Below are positions 17,356 through 25,699 of a stretch of DNA of 64,000 bases, one piece after another. The notes under the pieces were generated by a model. The model was given only the letters and a program-made list of their open reading frames with translations. It searched no databases and was not told the origin of the DNA. Both the position numbers and the translations under genes were made by a program. Positions within the stretch are counted from its first letter, which is position 1; each line of letters starts with the position of its first letter. This stretch comes from Paenibacillus sp. USDA918EY (lineage in GTDB: Bacteria; Bacillota; Bacilli; Paenibacillales; Paenibacillaceae): the NCBI RefSeq assembly GCF_009870825.1, contig NZ_WTWY01000020.1, forward strand, positions 37,825 to 101,824. The letters are read 5' to 3'.

Positions 17356-18304
17356 TGAAAATCCCCCTTCACTTCACGTACTTCAATCTTGGTCAATATT
17401 TGTTCGATCAATTCCCGTTGCGGCTCATACCACTCCGGCAGCATCAAATGCGTGCCCAGATCTTCGAAATTTTCGTCACGTTCAAACCCCGGAGGATCGG
17501 TCGCGATTTCGAACAGGATTCCACCCGGCTCACGGAAGTATATCGCATGAAAATACTGGCGGTCAATGACCGGCGTCGGCTGGAAGCCGATTTCCGCCAG
17601 CAGCGCGCGCCATTGCTCATGTTCTTCATAGTCTTTGGCCCGCCAAGCGATGTGATGCACCGTGCCGGCGCCGGGATCGCCCCACGGGGCATTTTCGGCG
17701 TTGACGTCGATGATGTTGCCGATGTCCCCGAATCCTTTAAAACGAACAAGGCCGTTTTCTTCCGCGACGCGTTCGAGCCCAAGCACTTTTTCCAGCACGA
17801 GCATCGTATTTTTCGAAGAGATGCTGCTGAGCATCGCTCCGCCAAATCCTTTAATCGCGTGTTCCGCCGGAATGCCGTTAAAGGACCAGCGGCTTGGCGT
17901 TCCTTCCTCGCGTTCCACGAGCTCGATTTGCAATCCGGATGGATCGAAGAAACGCAGATAGCTCTCCCCGAACCGGGAAGTTGTTTCTTGACGGATGCCA
18001 AAGGAATCGAGGCGTTTCGTCCAAAAGCCCATGCTGCCGACCGGAATAGCATATACCGTAATGCTTACTTGCCCGCCGCCGATGACGCCCGTTCTCGCAT
18101 TGTCCTGCGGAAAAAAGGTGATGATCGTTCCGGGGCTGCCGTTTTCGTTGCCAAAATACAATGATATACTTCCGGCGCGTCAAAGTTAATCGTCTTTTTG
18201 ACCAGTCTCAATCCGAGTACGCCGGCGTGAAAATCGACGTTTTGCTGCGCGTTGTTGACGAATGCCGTTATATGGTGAATGCCTGCCGTTTTCAGCATGG
18301 TCAT
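17352..18304 (-). pseudogene. mhqO: MhqO/MhqA-type ring-cleaving dioxygenase gene with a single-base frameshift
   Basis: AAAAGGAG precedes ATG at 18304. The first frame reads MTMLKTAGIHHITAF...DAPEVYH, a vicinal-oxygen-chelate (glyoxalase/extradiol) start with metal-type HHITA. Near 18158-18160 one base is missing: adding a T gives CAT TTG TAT TTT GGC (HLYFGNENGSPGT) and opens a 268-residue second frame covering the second VOC module (VHHIAWRAKDYEEH, GILFEIATD) to the stop. Intact it would be about 317 aa, cleaving aromatic rings of hydroquinones. Either the gene is broken or the assembly lost one base. The downstream mhqD gene is intact. Confidence 0.8.
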
Positions 18305-18322
18305 GACGACTCCTTTTTGTAA

Positions 18323-18350
18323 AATCTTTAATTTAAGATTATTAATTATA
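18323..18350 (-). promoter_or_regulatory. MhqR-like operator and -10 box of mhqO
   Basis: On the minus strand a TATAAT box (18345-18350) is followed at the start-site position by AATCTTAAATTAAAGATT (18323-18340), a near-perfect palindrome. Its ATCT...AGAT ends resemble the known Bacillus MhqR box. Confidence 0.5.
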
Positions 18351-18456
18351 TAATATGCGATTTGAAGATAAATGGCAAGTGGTTTGATTTAGCGGGCCTG
18401 CCAACAATAACTGAAAACCCTATGCGAAGTGAATCGTTGCTCACGAATCATAAAGT

Positions 18457-18498
18457 AAAAGACCGGAATTCCTTGCTTATCAAGGAATCCCGGTCTTT
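18457..18498. terminator. Terminator after the short-chain dehydrogenase gene
   Basis: AAAGACCGGGATTCCTTG pairs with CAAGGAATTCCGGTCTTTT around ATAAG, with T residues on the minus strand. Confidence 0.8.
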
Positions 18499-18560
18499 CG
18501 ATTCTCCAAAACATTCGTATATCGTTCGAAGTGCACAACGTCACTTGTTCCACTGGGCTA

Positions 18561-19394
18561 TCATTGCAGCTGCCTTGTTTGATCCAAACCAGTCAAGCGC
18601 GCGCTGAGCTCCCACAGCCTGCGGCGAAATGGGCCGTCATAGGCTTGCTTGTCGGCAGTTGCCTCCCTTTTTCGATCGAAGTATTTCCCCGTCACTCCTT
18701 CGAGTTCGGTCGAAACAGCCAAATGGACGACCGCATCTGCTCCGGTATGAACGCTTCCCAGCGGAGTAACTCCGCTTTCGCGCACCATTTTCGTATCGAG
18801 GTAAGTTCCGGGATGCAAGCAGTTGCTGGTGATCCCGTTACTCCGGAAAGTTTCGGCCAACTCGAACGTGAACGCTACGAGGGCCAGCTTGCTTTGCTGA
18901 TAGGCCGCTAACGGCGAATAACCTCTTTCCAGCATTAAGTCGGATAAATCGATCCGTTTCTGACTTGCGGACGCAACATTTACGACTCGCGCCGAATTTG
19001 CTTTCAACATGGGCAGCAGCAAACCGGTCAGCAGAAACGGGGCCAAATAATTGACGGCAAGCATAAGCTCATATCCGTCCCGGCTTAAGGCGCGCGCTCC
19101 TGATCCACCGGTACCCGCGTTGTTGATCAGCGCATCGAGACCTGCATACTCGGCCTGTACCTCCCCTGCGAACCGCTGCACTTCCGCAAGCGACGAAAAG
19201 TCCGCCTTATGAAAACGAATGTTTTCGTTTCCCGTTAACCGGACGATCTGCTCTACCGCAGCCCTTCCCCGCTCGTCATTTCTCCCGTGCACGATAACGG
19301 TCGCTCCCCGCGACGCCAAATCGATCGCGGTCTGTTTGCCGATGCCGTCCGTCGCTCCCGTAACAAGAATCGTTTGTTCATGGATCGGCTTCAT
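18561..19394 (-). CDS. Short-chain dehydrogenase/reductase
   Basis: The 277-aa protein has the SDR cofactor motif VTGATDGIGKQ (TGxxxGxG, residues 11-21), the NNAG strand motif and the catalytic YQQSK with the preceding Ser in VVNVASASQ. It resembles retinol-dehydrogenase-like SDRs (LNSAxxHP-type CLHPGTYLDT after the active site). It should be a cytoplasmic NAD(P)H-dependent reductase; the substrate is unknown. GCGGGAG precedes the ATG. The start codon overlaps (ATGA) the stop of a possible 43-codon zinc-ribbon ORF, suggesting coupling. A terminator follows, so the unit ends here. Confidence 0.88.
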   Translation of the reverse strand: MKPIHEQTILVTGATDGIGKQTAIDLASRGATVIVHGRNDERGRAAVEQIVRLTGNENIRFHKADFSSLAEVQRFAGEVQAEYAGLDALINNAGTGGSGARALSRDGYELMLAVNYLAPFLLTGLLLPMLKANSARVVNVASASQKRIDLSDLMLERGYSPLAAYQQSKLALVAFTFELAETFRSNGITSNCLHPGTYLDTKMVRESGVTPLGSVHTGADAVVHLAVSTELEGVTGKYFDRKREATADKQAYDGPFRRRLWELSARLTGLDQTRQLQ

Positions 19395-19522
19395 GATGCT
19401 CCCGCCTTCTTAATGGCAATTTTGTTTTTGATTTTGCTCCCACAGCCGCAAATGATCGTATGCTTCAAATTTTTAATCGGTTGGCGGCATACGGGACATA
19501 CAATTCGATGACGAACCGTTAT
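19391..19522 (-). CDS. Possible zinc-ribbon micro-ORF with a non-standard start
   Basis: An open frame of 43 codons ends in the ATGA overlap with the dehydrogenase start. It reads RHRIVCPVCRQPI, then TIICGCGSKIKNK: a CPVC...CGC four-cysteine pattern typical of small zinc ribbons, followed by a basic tail. A strong GGAGAGG ribosome-binding site sits at the right distance from an ATA codon, where ATG would be expected (one base change). Either ATA is used, which is very rare, or the start has been lost by mutation, or a base is wrong. Confidence 0.4.
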   Translation of the reverse strand: MTVRHRIVCPVCRQPIKNLKHTIICGCGSKIKNKIAIKKAGAS

Positions 19523-19548
19523 GCTTCACCTCTCCTTCCTTATATGAC

Positions 19549-19568
19549 GATGCTTCGGTTGAAGCATC
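19549..19568. other. Perfect short hairpin downstream of the PEBP-like gene
   Basis: GATGCTTC-GGTT-GAAGCATC, 8-bp stem. It lacks a T run on the minus strand, so termination of the upstream gene would be weak at best. Confidence 0.35.
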
Positions 19569-19606
19569 AGGCGTTCCTATCCTTTTGCAGCTTGCGAACA
19601 CTCGGG

Positions 19607-20134
19607 TTACTTCATTTCACCTGTTGCCATGAGGACTGCTCTCCCCAGCGTATGGCCCAGCATGGTGAATCCCAGGAGAGCCGGCGTGGCGCTTGGGTCA
19701 ACGCCGATCTTCTCGACATCCAGCGCATGAACGACAAAATAATACCGATGAGGACCGTGTCCCGCTGGAGGGGCCGCACCGATAAACCGTTCGAGCCGCA
19801 AATCGTTCGGCAGTTGCAAGGCGCCTTCCGGCAAGCCGCTGCCATGTTCGTCGCCCGCGCCGGCCGGCAGTTCGGTGACGCCGGCAGGGATGTTGATGAC
19901 CGCCCAGTGCCACAGGCCCGATCCGGTCGGGGCATCCGGGTCATACGCGGTGACGGCGAAGCTCTTCGTGCCTTCGGGCGCACCCGACCATTTCAAATGG
20001 GGCGAAAGATCTTTGCCCCCCTCCACTCCAGACGCGTATTGCTGGGGAGGCAAGGGAAAGCCCTCTACAATATCGTTACTCGTTACCTGAAAGGCCGCGA
20101 CTTCCGGCAATTTGGCAAATGGGTTGTTGTTCAC
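19607..20134 (-). CDS. YbhB/YbcL-family (PEBP-like) protein
   Basis: The 175-aa cytoplasmic protein matches the bacterial phosphatidylethanolamine-binding-protein group: DLSPHLKWSGAPEGTKSFAVTAYDPDAPT is spread over residues 42-70 with the characteristic DPDAP, then WHWAVINIP and GPHRYYFVVHALD, which form the anion-binding pocket. In eukaryotes relatives inhibit Raf kinase, but the bacterial role is not established. GGAGG precedes the ATG. It is followed by a dehydrogenase gene in the same direction after a hairpin and is divergent from the GntR regulator, which may control it; this is inference from position only. Confidence 0.88.
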   Translation of the reverse strand: MNNNPFAKLPEVAAFQVTSNDIVEGFPLPPQQYASGVEGGKDLSPHLKWSGAPEGTKSFAVTAYDPDAPTGSGLWHWAVINIPAGVTELPAGAGDEHGSGLPEGALQLPNDLRLERFIGAAPPAGHGPHRYYFVVHALDVEKIGVDPSATPALLGFTMLGHTLGRAVLMATGEMK

Positions 20135-20305
20135 TGTAAACTCCTCCTTTTTTGTATGATTCGATTATATATTCAAGAATCGATTCTGTAAACACAAATA
20201 TTTTTGTTTCTTAATTTTCGAATTTCAGCTTGTTTTTTTATAAGTTTCAGTGTAAATTATTTAAACGTGGATTATCCCGATGTTATAAAGGATGGTGTCG
20301 GCTTC

Positions 20306-20971
20306 ATGGCGAAAAGAAACGGTTCGTCCACTTTAAGTGAAAATGTTACAAAGAAACTGAGGCATGATATTTTGGCCGGGCAATATGAACCAGGCTCTCC
20401 ATTAACCGTTTCGGAACTAGCCAAAAGTTTTGATGTCTCGGTTGCCGTCGTTCGGGAAGCATTGACCCGGTTAGCAACCCAAGGCCTCGTTTTGCAAAAC
20501 CCGAATCACGGCTTTTCCGTGAAAACGGCGTCGGAAGAAGAATTGAAAAGCATCATAGAGGCGCGGTTGATCAATGAATCCGCTGCATTACGCCTGTCCA
20601 TCGCCCATGGTGATCTCACATGGGAATCCAATGTAATCGCCCTTCACCACAAATTATCGCAAACGGCCGAATACGAGGAAGTGGATCAAAAGCTTGCCAT
20701 TCGCGAAGAGTGGTCCGATATCCACCGTCAATTTCATTACCAGCTTATCGCCGCATGCCCCAATGCGCTTCTCCTGGATATCTGCAGACGCCTTTGGGAT
20801 TTGAGCGAATTTTATCGACATTGGTCGTTCCAACAGCAGCCAACCCGCGATGGCCGCGCCGAACATAAAGCATTAACCGATGCCGTTCTTAGCCGCGACA
20901 GCGATCGTGCCGTCGACATCTTTAGAACGCACATCCAACTCACTGCGGACAACCTGCTTGACAATCTATAG
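20306..20971 (+). CDS. GntR-family regulator (FCD type)
   Basis: Start placed at the Met of MAKRNGSSTLSENVTKKLR; the longer frame from 20204 is hydrophobic and unlike the family, though the ribosome-binding site here is weak. The 221-aa protein has an N-terminal winged helix (residues 10-75: LTVSELAKSFDVSVAVVREALTRL contained in the HTH) and a C-terminal all-helical FCD domain with the conserved D/H pattern (SDIHRQFHYQLIA, EHKALTDAVLSRD). Such regulators respond to carboxylates or sugar acids. It is divergent from the PEBP-like gene, the likeliest target. A bidirectional terminator separates it from the lantibiotic immunity genes. Confidence 0.82.
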   Translation: MAKRNGSSTLSENVTKKLRHDILAGQYEPGSPLTVSELAKSFDVSVAVVREALTRLATQGLVLQNPNHGFSVKTASEEELKSIIEARLINESAALRLSIAHGDLTWESNVIALHHKLSQTAEYEEVDQKLAIREEWSDIHRQFHYQLIAACPNALLLDICRRLWDLSEFYRHWSFQQQPTRDGRAEHKALTDAVLSRDSDRAVDIFRTHIQLTADNLLDNL

Positions 20972-21055
20972 CAGACGATGCCTTCAAAGCGCCGCCTTTA
21001 CCGAAATCCGTTGTAGATAAGTGGCAATATAAAAAGGCAAAATAAAAAGGCAAAA

Positions 21056-21120
21056 TAAAACACCTTCAAGAACATGCAACCATCTCGTAAGGTATGGAAG
21101 CATCTTTGAAGGTGTTTTTT
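21056..21120. terminator. Bidirectional terminator between gntR-like gene and lanG
   Basis: AAAACACCTTCAA pairs with TTGAAGGTGTTTTTTT; a second inner pairing (CATGCAACCAT with ATGGAAGCAT) extends it. It lies between convergent genes. Confidence 0.75.
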
Positions 21121-21231
21121 TCGCGGCAACAAGAGTAAGCTGCCCGGTGGAAAAAACGATGAATGCGAAAAGGCATTACCATTAGCATGCCCCGAAAGGT
21201 TACGCCCGCTGATCATGCCGCAATCGATCAT

Positions 21232-21966
21232 TTATAACCAGTCTCTTTTTTCAAAAAAGCGCTGTCCGATAAGCAAATAAGCCGCTCCCGTAACCAACGT
21301 AATCGCCCATAAGCTATAAGGTTCGACCCTTGGGGCATAGATGGCCGCCTGCGGCATCATCACATAGTAGGGAATCGTAAACGGAAGCCAGGCCCCGATC
21401 GAGGAATGAAAACCGGTCAGCACGATGTTCGGAACGACATAACCTACGGACAACGCGAGGGAAGCCCCGAAATTACGCACTTTAATGGAAACGATCAGCT
21501 GCAGGGCGGCGAGCGGCAGAATGCCGATCCATCCCCCCAGCCCGGTATACAGCAACGTTCCCCAAGGAATGCTTCCCGGAGCACCCGCCAGCTTGCCTGC
21601 GGCAAGGTACCCCAACATGAATACAACCTGCACCAGCGCCAGAATCCCGATTAACACCAAGTATTTGGCATAGAAAATGTTATGCCGCGGACCGGGAGAT
21701 CCGAGCACGATCTTCCAGCCCCCATCCCGGTGCTCGTACATGCACAATAATGAAGCCAGAATTCCGCAATAAAGAGGATAGAAAAACATCGAATGAAGAT
21801 TCACGCTGTGGATATAAAGGGTCGTCCAGCTCGGCGCAAAAAATTCCTTCAAACTTTGGAGCTGCTCCACGCCCATGGCTGCATTGATCAGCGTATCGAG
21901 CAAAGCCAGCAAAAAAACGATTTTCCATTGGATTTTCATCGCTTCGGCACGCAAAAGCATTTTCAT
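21232..21966 (-). CDS. lanG: Lantibiotic immunity ABC transporter permease (LanG-like)
   Basis: The 244-aa protein has six hydrophobic segments with a cytoplasmic N-terminus and belongs by size, layout and position to the ABC-2 permeases of LanFEG exporters (MutG/EpiG group). With LanE and the ATPase LanF it would expel the mature lantibiotic from the membrane and protect the producer. GAGGAAC lies before the ATG; the LanE gene ends 14 nt upstream, so the two are cotranscribed. It is the last gene of the lanF-E-G unit. Sequence conservation in this family is low, so the E/G labels depend on order. Confidence 0.75.
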   Translation of the reverse strand: MKMLLRAEAMKIQWKIVFLLALLDTLINAAMGVEQLQSLKEFFAPSWTTLYIHSVNLHSMFFYPLYCGILASLLCMYEHRDGGWKIVLGSPGPRHNIFYAKYLVLIGILALVQVVFMLGYLAAGKLAGAPGSIPWGTLLYTGLGGWIGILPLAALQLIVSIKVRNFGASLALSVGYVVPNIVLTGFHSSIGAWLPFTIPYYVMMPQAAIYAPRVEPYSLWAITLVTGAAYLLIGQRFFEKRDWL

Positions 21967-21980
21967 GTCTTCTGTTCCTC

Positions 21981-22688
21981 CTATTCAAACTCTCTTCTGG
22001 CGAACATGAAAGCTCCCAGGATGGACAACGATAATCCCACGCCAAGCGATATCCAAATCCACTGTACATGACCGGGAATAAGCGGACTCGATAAAGCGGG
22101 ATATGACCAAGGAAGAAGATGAATGATGGAAGAACTGCTTCGGGCCAAAAACAGGCTGGAAATGGAACCGAATATTCCTATAGCCAGCGGCAACGCCTGG
22201 TTGGAAAACACAGTGGAAAACCACAGCTGGATCGCCATCATCGGCAGGGAAGACAAGCAGACGAAAAGCGGCTGTAAGATCAAGATTTTCCACGGCAGCG
22301 GTTCGCTCGTATATAAAAACCAAATGATGCACATACCAACGACCGTAATCGCTACAGTGCACAGCTGCAAAATGAAAATCCACAGCAATTTCGTCAGATA
22401 AATCGATCCTTTGGGGATCGGCATGGCCAGCAGCTGCTTCCAAGCCTTCGTTTCGTGCTCCGTACCTGCCATAATGCTGGCAAGAAGCGTAATGCCCAAT
22501 AAAAAAACAAACGAGATAAACATATACATGACGGCAAAACCTGCATAAACTCCCCCGGGTCCTTGACGAAAATAGAGATACCACTCCAGCGCCGTCATGC
22601 TGATTAAAATGATGCCCTGCAAAAAAGGGATCAAGCGGCATAATCTCTTCAGTTTGAGGCCTTCGGCACGTATAAGCTCCAGATTCAT
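21981..22688 (-). CDS. lanE: Lantibiotic immunity ABC transporter permease (LanE-like)
   Basis: The 235-aa protein begins with MNLELIRAEGLKLKRL, the amphipathic start common to LanE/MutE permeases, followed by six hydrophobic segments. It overlaps the ATPase gene by 4 nt (translational coupling) and precedes lanG. Together they form an ABC-2 type self-immunity exporter in the cytoplasmic membrane. A bacitracin- or other peptide-resistance exporter of the same architecture is the alternative, but linkage to a lanA/B/C/T cluster makes immunity the better reading. Confidence 0.77.
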   Translation of the reverse strand: MNLELIRAEGLKLKRLCRLIPFLQGIILISMTALEWYLYFRQGPGGVYAGFAVMYMFISFVFLLGITLLASIMAGTEHETKAWKQLLAMPIPKGSIYLTKLLWIFILQLCTVAITVVGMCIIWFLYTSEPLPWKILILQPLFVCLSSLPMMAIQLWFSTVFSNQALPLAIGIFGSISSLFLARSSSSIIHLLPWSYPALSSPLIPGHVQWIWISLGVGLSLSILGAFMFARREFE

Positions 22689-23605
22689 AAGCTTTGCTCC
22701 TGCCCGGTCAATTCAAGGAAAATTTCCTCAAGGGTCTTCTTCTTCTCCGTTACCCGGTAGACATCATGCTGCTGCTCCACAAGATATCGAATCATTTCAG
22801 CCGATTCCCGCCGGTCGGTCACGGAGGTTCTAAGCTGGCCTGTCGCTGCATCCGGCTCCGCATCCCATCCGTTGCCGCTTAAGGCGGCAGCCGCTTCCAT
22901 AGGCTGGTCGATTTCCATCCATACATAAGGCCTGCTCCGTTCGGTTAATTCCTGAAGCGGCCCTTGGAAGATCAATTCTCCATGGTTAATAATCCCTACA
23001 TAGGTTGCCACTTGCTCAATTTCACTCAAAAGGTGGCTGGAGAGCAAAACCGTGATGTCAAAGTCACGGGGCAGCCGCGAAATCAGCTCGCGTATTTCTT
23101 GTATGCCGGATGGGTCCAAGCCGTTTGTCGGCTCGTCCAGAATCAGCAGCTTGGGCTCCGTAATCAGCGCCATCGCAATACCGAGCCGCTGCTTCATGCC
23201 AAGCGAATACCCCTTCACCGGGCGATGGGCGGCTTGCTCCAGCCGGACCCATTGCAAAACCTCGTTGATTCGGGATTCCGGGATCCCGTGCATCAGCGTT
23301 ACGATTTTCAAATTTTTATAACCTGAAAGATGGGCATAGTAAGACGGAGATTCGACGAGCGAACCTACATCTTTTAATATCTCCATTCGGTTCTTGTTCA
23401 GATCTTTACCCAAAATGCGGATATCTCCGGACGAAGCGCGGATCAAGCCAAGGAGCATCCGGATCGTGGTTGTTTTCCCGGCTCCGTTCGGACCCAAAAA
23501 TCCATAGATTTCGCGCTTCGGAACCTTCAGATCAATCCGCTTCACCGTCTCCCGTTGTCCAAACCTTCGCGTTAGCTGATGGGTGTCTATTGCATAATCC
23601 GTCAT
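22685..23605 (-). CDS. lanF: Lantibiotic immunity ABC transporter ATPase (LanF-like)
   Basis: The 306-aa ATPase has Walker A GPNGAGKTTT, the signature YSLGMKQRLGIA, Walker B LLILDEPTNGLDPSG and the H-loop SSHLLSE. It belongs to the BcrA/LanF branch that powers export of antimicrobial peptides. A GGGAGGAAT site precedes the ATG. About 100 nt separate it from lanK; the gap carries its own promoter with a TTTACC-N5-TTTACC direct repeat, so the lanF-E-G unit can be switched separately by the neighbouring response regulator. Confidence 0.88.
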   Translation of the reverse strand: MTDYAIDTHQLTRRFGQRETVKRIDLKVPKREIYGFLGPNGAGKTTTIRMLLGLIRASSGDIRILGKDLNKNRMEILKDVGSLVESPSYYAHLSGYKNLKIVTLMHGIPESRINEVLQWVRLEQAAHRPVKGYSLGMKQRLGIAMALITEPKLLILDEPTNGLDPSGIQEIRELISRLPRDFDITVLLSSHLLSEIEQVATYVGIINHGELIFQGPLQELTERSRPYVWMEIDQPMEAAAALSGNGWDAEPDAATGQLRTSVTDRRESAEMIRYLVEQQHDVYRVTEKKKTLEEIFLELTGQEQSL

Positions 23606-23644
23606 CGCTTATTCCTCCCTGCTTGCATCTTAACGAACATCTCA

Positions 23645-23676
23645 AGTGTAGCAATGCAGGGTAAATAACAGGTAAA
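23645..23676 (-). promoter_or_regulatory. Candidate LanR-controlled promoter of lanFEG
   Basis: On the minus strand TTTACC-N5-TTTACC (23671-23676 and 23660-23665, 11-bp period) lies over the -35 position of a TACACT -10 box (23645-23650). OmpR-type regulators bind such one-turn direct repeats at promoters lacking a good -35. Confidence 0.5.
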
Positions 23677-23707
23677 CAAGGAATAAACGGCAGCATAATT
23701 CATCAGC

Positions 23708-24763
23708 CTAATTCGGCAATGTGATCTCTACCCGGGTGCCCCCGCCGTCGGCCTTCGTGATGTTCATCCTTCCGGAATGCGCTTCGACAAAAGCTCTGGC
23801 AATCGCGATTCCTTTGCCGGAATGAACCATCCCCTCCTTCAGCACGTCTTCGTCGATCCCGACTCCGTTGTCCTCGATCACAATGAACCCGCTGTTATCC
23901 TGAACTGCAAATTCGCATGTAACCCGGGTTCCGGGAGGATTATGGATTACGGCGTTCATCAGTACGTTTTGAACGGCTCTCCCGAGCAGCTTGCTGTCAA
24001 AATCCATCCTATACACGCTTTCCGAAGCCGTAAAAGTAAACAGGGCATGCTCTGCCAAAGGATGGTTTGCGATATCAATGACCACATCGCGCAGAAAATT
24101 CACCACATCTTCCCTTTTGCGGTCCATGGGAAATTGCTCTACCGGCCAGCGGTTCGTATGATTCAAATCCTGGATCAGCCTTTTGATGTCGGCGGTCTTG
24201 TCGCTGATCTGCCTGCTGAAGTTCGACTTTTCTTCATCGGTCCAATGATATTCGGCTGCGGTCAGCATATGGGCGTAACCCTCAATATAGGACAGCGGCG
24301 TTTTCAGGTCATGACTGATGGACGAAATCCATTCCTGCTTTTTGGCTTCCATGTTCAGCCGCTCCGTTTCGCTGTGATGCAGCTGCTCCGATAACTGGCT
24401 CATCTCTTCGAACAATTCTTTATATAAAGCATAAGGATAACGATAGTTTTTTTCCTGTAAGGGATCCTTGGATTGCGTCCGAACATGGTCTTCGGGCTGA
24501 CGGTAGTTCCCATCGTATAAACGGTTGATCCAACGAATGAAATAGATCAGGGGTTTGCCAACGCTCCAGCCGCAAGCCAAGATAAATAAGACGATTTGAA
24601 TGAGCCCGATTGAAAACAGCAATGTTCTTGTAGGTATAAACTGCAGCGGAGTCATGACATCCCGGAGATATATAAGGACAATCGAAAGTATAATAAAGCA
24701 AGCAACGGAAGCCGCCACCAAGACAAGGATGAACTGAATAAACCGAATCGCCATTTTGATCAT
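23708..24763 (-). CDS. lanK: Sensor histidine kinase of the immunity module (LanK-like)
   Basis: The 351-aa kinase has two transmembrane helices (about 8-32 and 49-66) joined by only about 16 extracellular residues, the intramembrane-sensing layout of BceS-type kinases, unlike the large sensor loop of NisK. The H-box is SSISHDLKTPLSYIEGY with H151, then the N-box (NVLMNAVIHNPPGTR) and G-box (IVIEDNGVGID). It starts 4 nt after the regulator gene ends. It probably detects peptide attack or transporter activity rather than binding the lantibiotic in a loop, and controls lanFEG. Membrane protein. Confidence 0.85.
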   Translation of the reverse strand: MIKMAIRFIQFILVLVAASVACFIILSIVLIYLRDVMTPLQFIPTRTLLFSIGLIQIVLFILACGWSVGKPLIYFIRWINRLYDGNYRQPEDHVRTQSKDPLQEKNYRYPYALYKELFEEMSQLSEQLHHSETERLNMEAKKQEWISSISHDLKTPLSYIEGYAHMLTAAEYHWTDEEKSNFSRQISDKTADIKRLIQDLNHTNRWPVEQFPMDRKREDVVNFLRDVVIDIANHPLAEHALFTFTASESVYRMDFDSKLLGRAVQNVLMNAVIHNPPGTRVTCEFAVQDNSGFIVIEDNGVGIDEDVLKEGMVHSGKGIAIARAFVEAHSGRMNITKADGGGTRVEITLPN

Positions 24764-24767
24764 GACT

Positions 24768-25502
24768 TCATTCCTGCCCCTTCCTCGGGGCTACCATTTT
24801 GTAGCCAAGCCCCCTGACGTTCACAAGAAAGCGGGGATGGCCCGGGTCGGGTTCAATCTTTTTCCGCAGCCGGGAGATATGGATTACAACGGTCTTCTCA
24901 TCTCCGAGATAAGGTTCGTTCCAAACCGCTTCGTATAAGTGGCGCGTGCTGAAAATACGGTTCGGATGACGGCATAAAAATACGAGCAGTTCCCATTCGC
25001 GCGCCGGACATTCCACCCGCTTCCCGTCCACGATGAGCTCCCCGGCTTCAGGCTCAACCCGGAAATAGTTATAATCCAATGTTCCTGACTGGGCCGCTGC
25101 CGCCTTTTCCTCCCGCATCTTGTATTTCAAGCGGGCTTTAATGCGGGCAACAACCTCCAATGGGTTAAAAGGTTTGGTGATATAATCGTCTCCGCCGATG
25201 CCAAATCCCATCAGCTTGTCCAAATCGGTGTCCCTGGCGGTCAAAAAAAGAATCGGCGCTTCGGTCATTTTGCGCATTTTCCGGCACACTTCGAAGCCGT
25301 CTTCATCCGGGAGCATCACATCCAGCACGATGACATCCACCGTGAGCACGGCCAACATTTGAAGCGCTTCGCTTCCGGTTCCCGCGCTGCGGATCTGCCG
25401 AAAACCTTCCTTCTTTAACACGGCGGTCAGCATGTCGCACAACCCCTGCTCATCGTCCACCAGCAATATGGAAATTTGATCGATAAAGTTTTTCTCCATC
25501 AC
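24768..25502 (-). CDS. lanR: OmpR-family response regulator of the immunity module (LanR-like)
   Basis: The 244-aa protein has a complete receiver (acidic D16/D17, phosphorylation site D61 in IVLDVMLPDEDG, TKPF lysine near 110) and a winged-helix output domain (residues 140-235, with VVIHISRLRKKIEPDP). It forms a pair with the kinase gene 4 nt downstream. A TATAAT box about 75 nt upstream, after the lanT terminator, suggests an own promoter; the leader holds a GCCGATGC/GCATCGGC stem. Likely target: the direct repeat before lanF. Whether it also acts on lanA is open. Confidence 0.87.
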   Translation of the reverse strand: MMEKNFIDQISILLVDDEQGLCDMLTAVLKKEGFRQIRSAGTGSEALQMLAVLTVDVIVLDVMLPDEDGFEVCRKMRKMTEAPILFLTARDTDLDKLMGFGIGGDDYITKPFNPLEVVARIKARLKYKMREEKAAAAQSGTLDYNYFRVEPEAGELIVDGKRVECPAREWELLVFLCRHPNRIFSTRHLYEAVWNEPYLGDEKTVVIHISRLRKKIEPDPGHPRFLVNVRGLGYKMVAPRKGQE

Positions 25503-25636
25503 TCTTTAATTCCTTTTAGTTCGACATCGTATTTAGCCGATGCCCAAAATGGTCGGATTGCGCATCGGCATATATGTATTATATAACAAATAAGGGAGAA
25601 AGAAGCACTCAGCCATTTCTTCATCATCTATGGGAA

Positions 25637-25682
25637 AATAAAAAAAGCGCCCACGTTTGGATCAACAACCAGCATGAGCGCT
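25637..25682 (-). terminator. Terminator of the lantibiotic biosynthesis operon (after lanT)
   Basis: On the minus strand AGCGCTCATGC pairs with CGTGGGCGCT, followed by seven T residues; about 18 nt past the lanT stop. Confidence 0.82.
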
Positions 25683-25699
25683 CAGGATTGGAGCATGCA

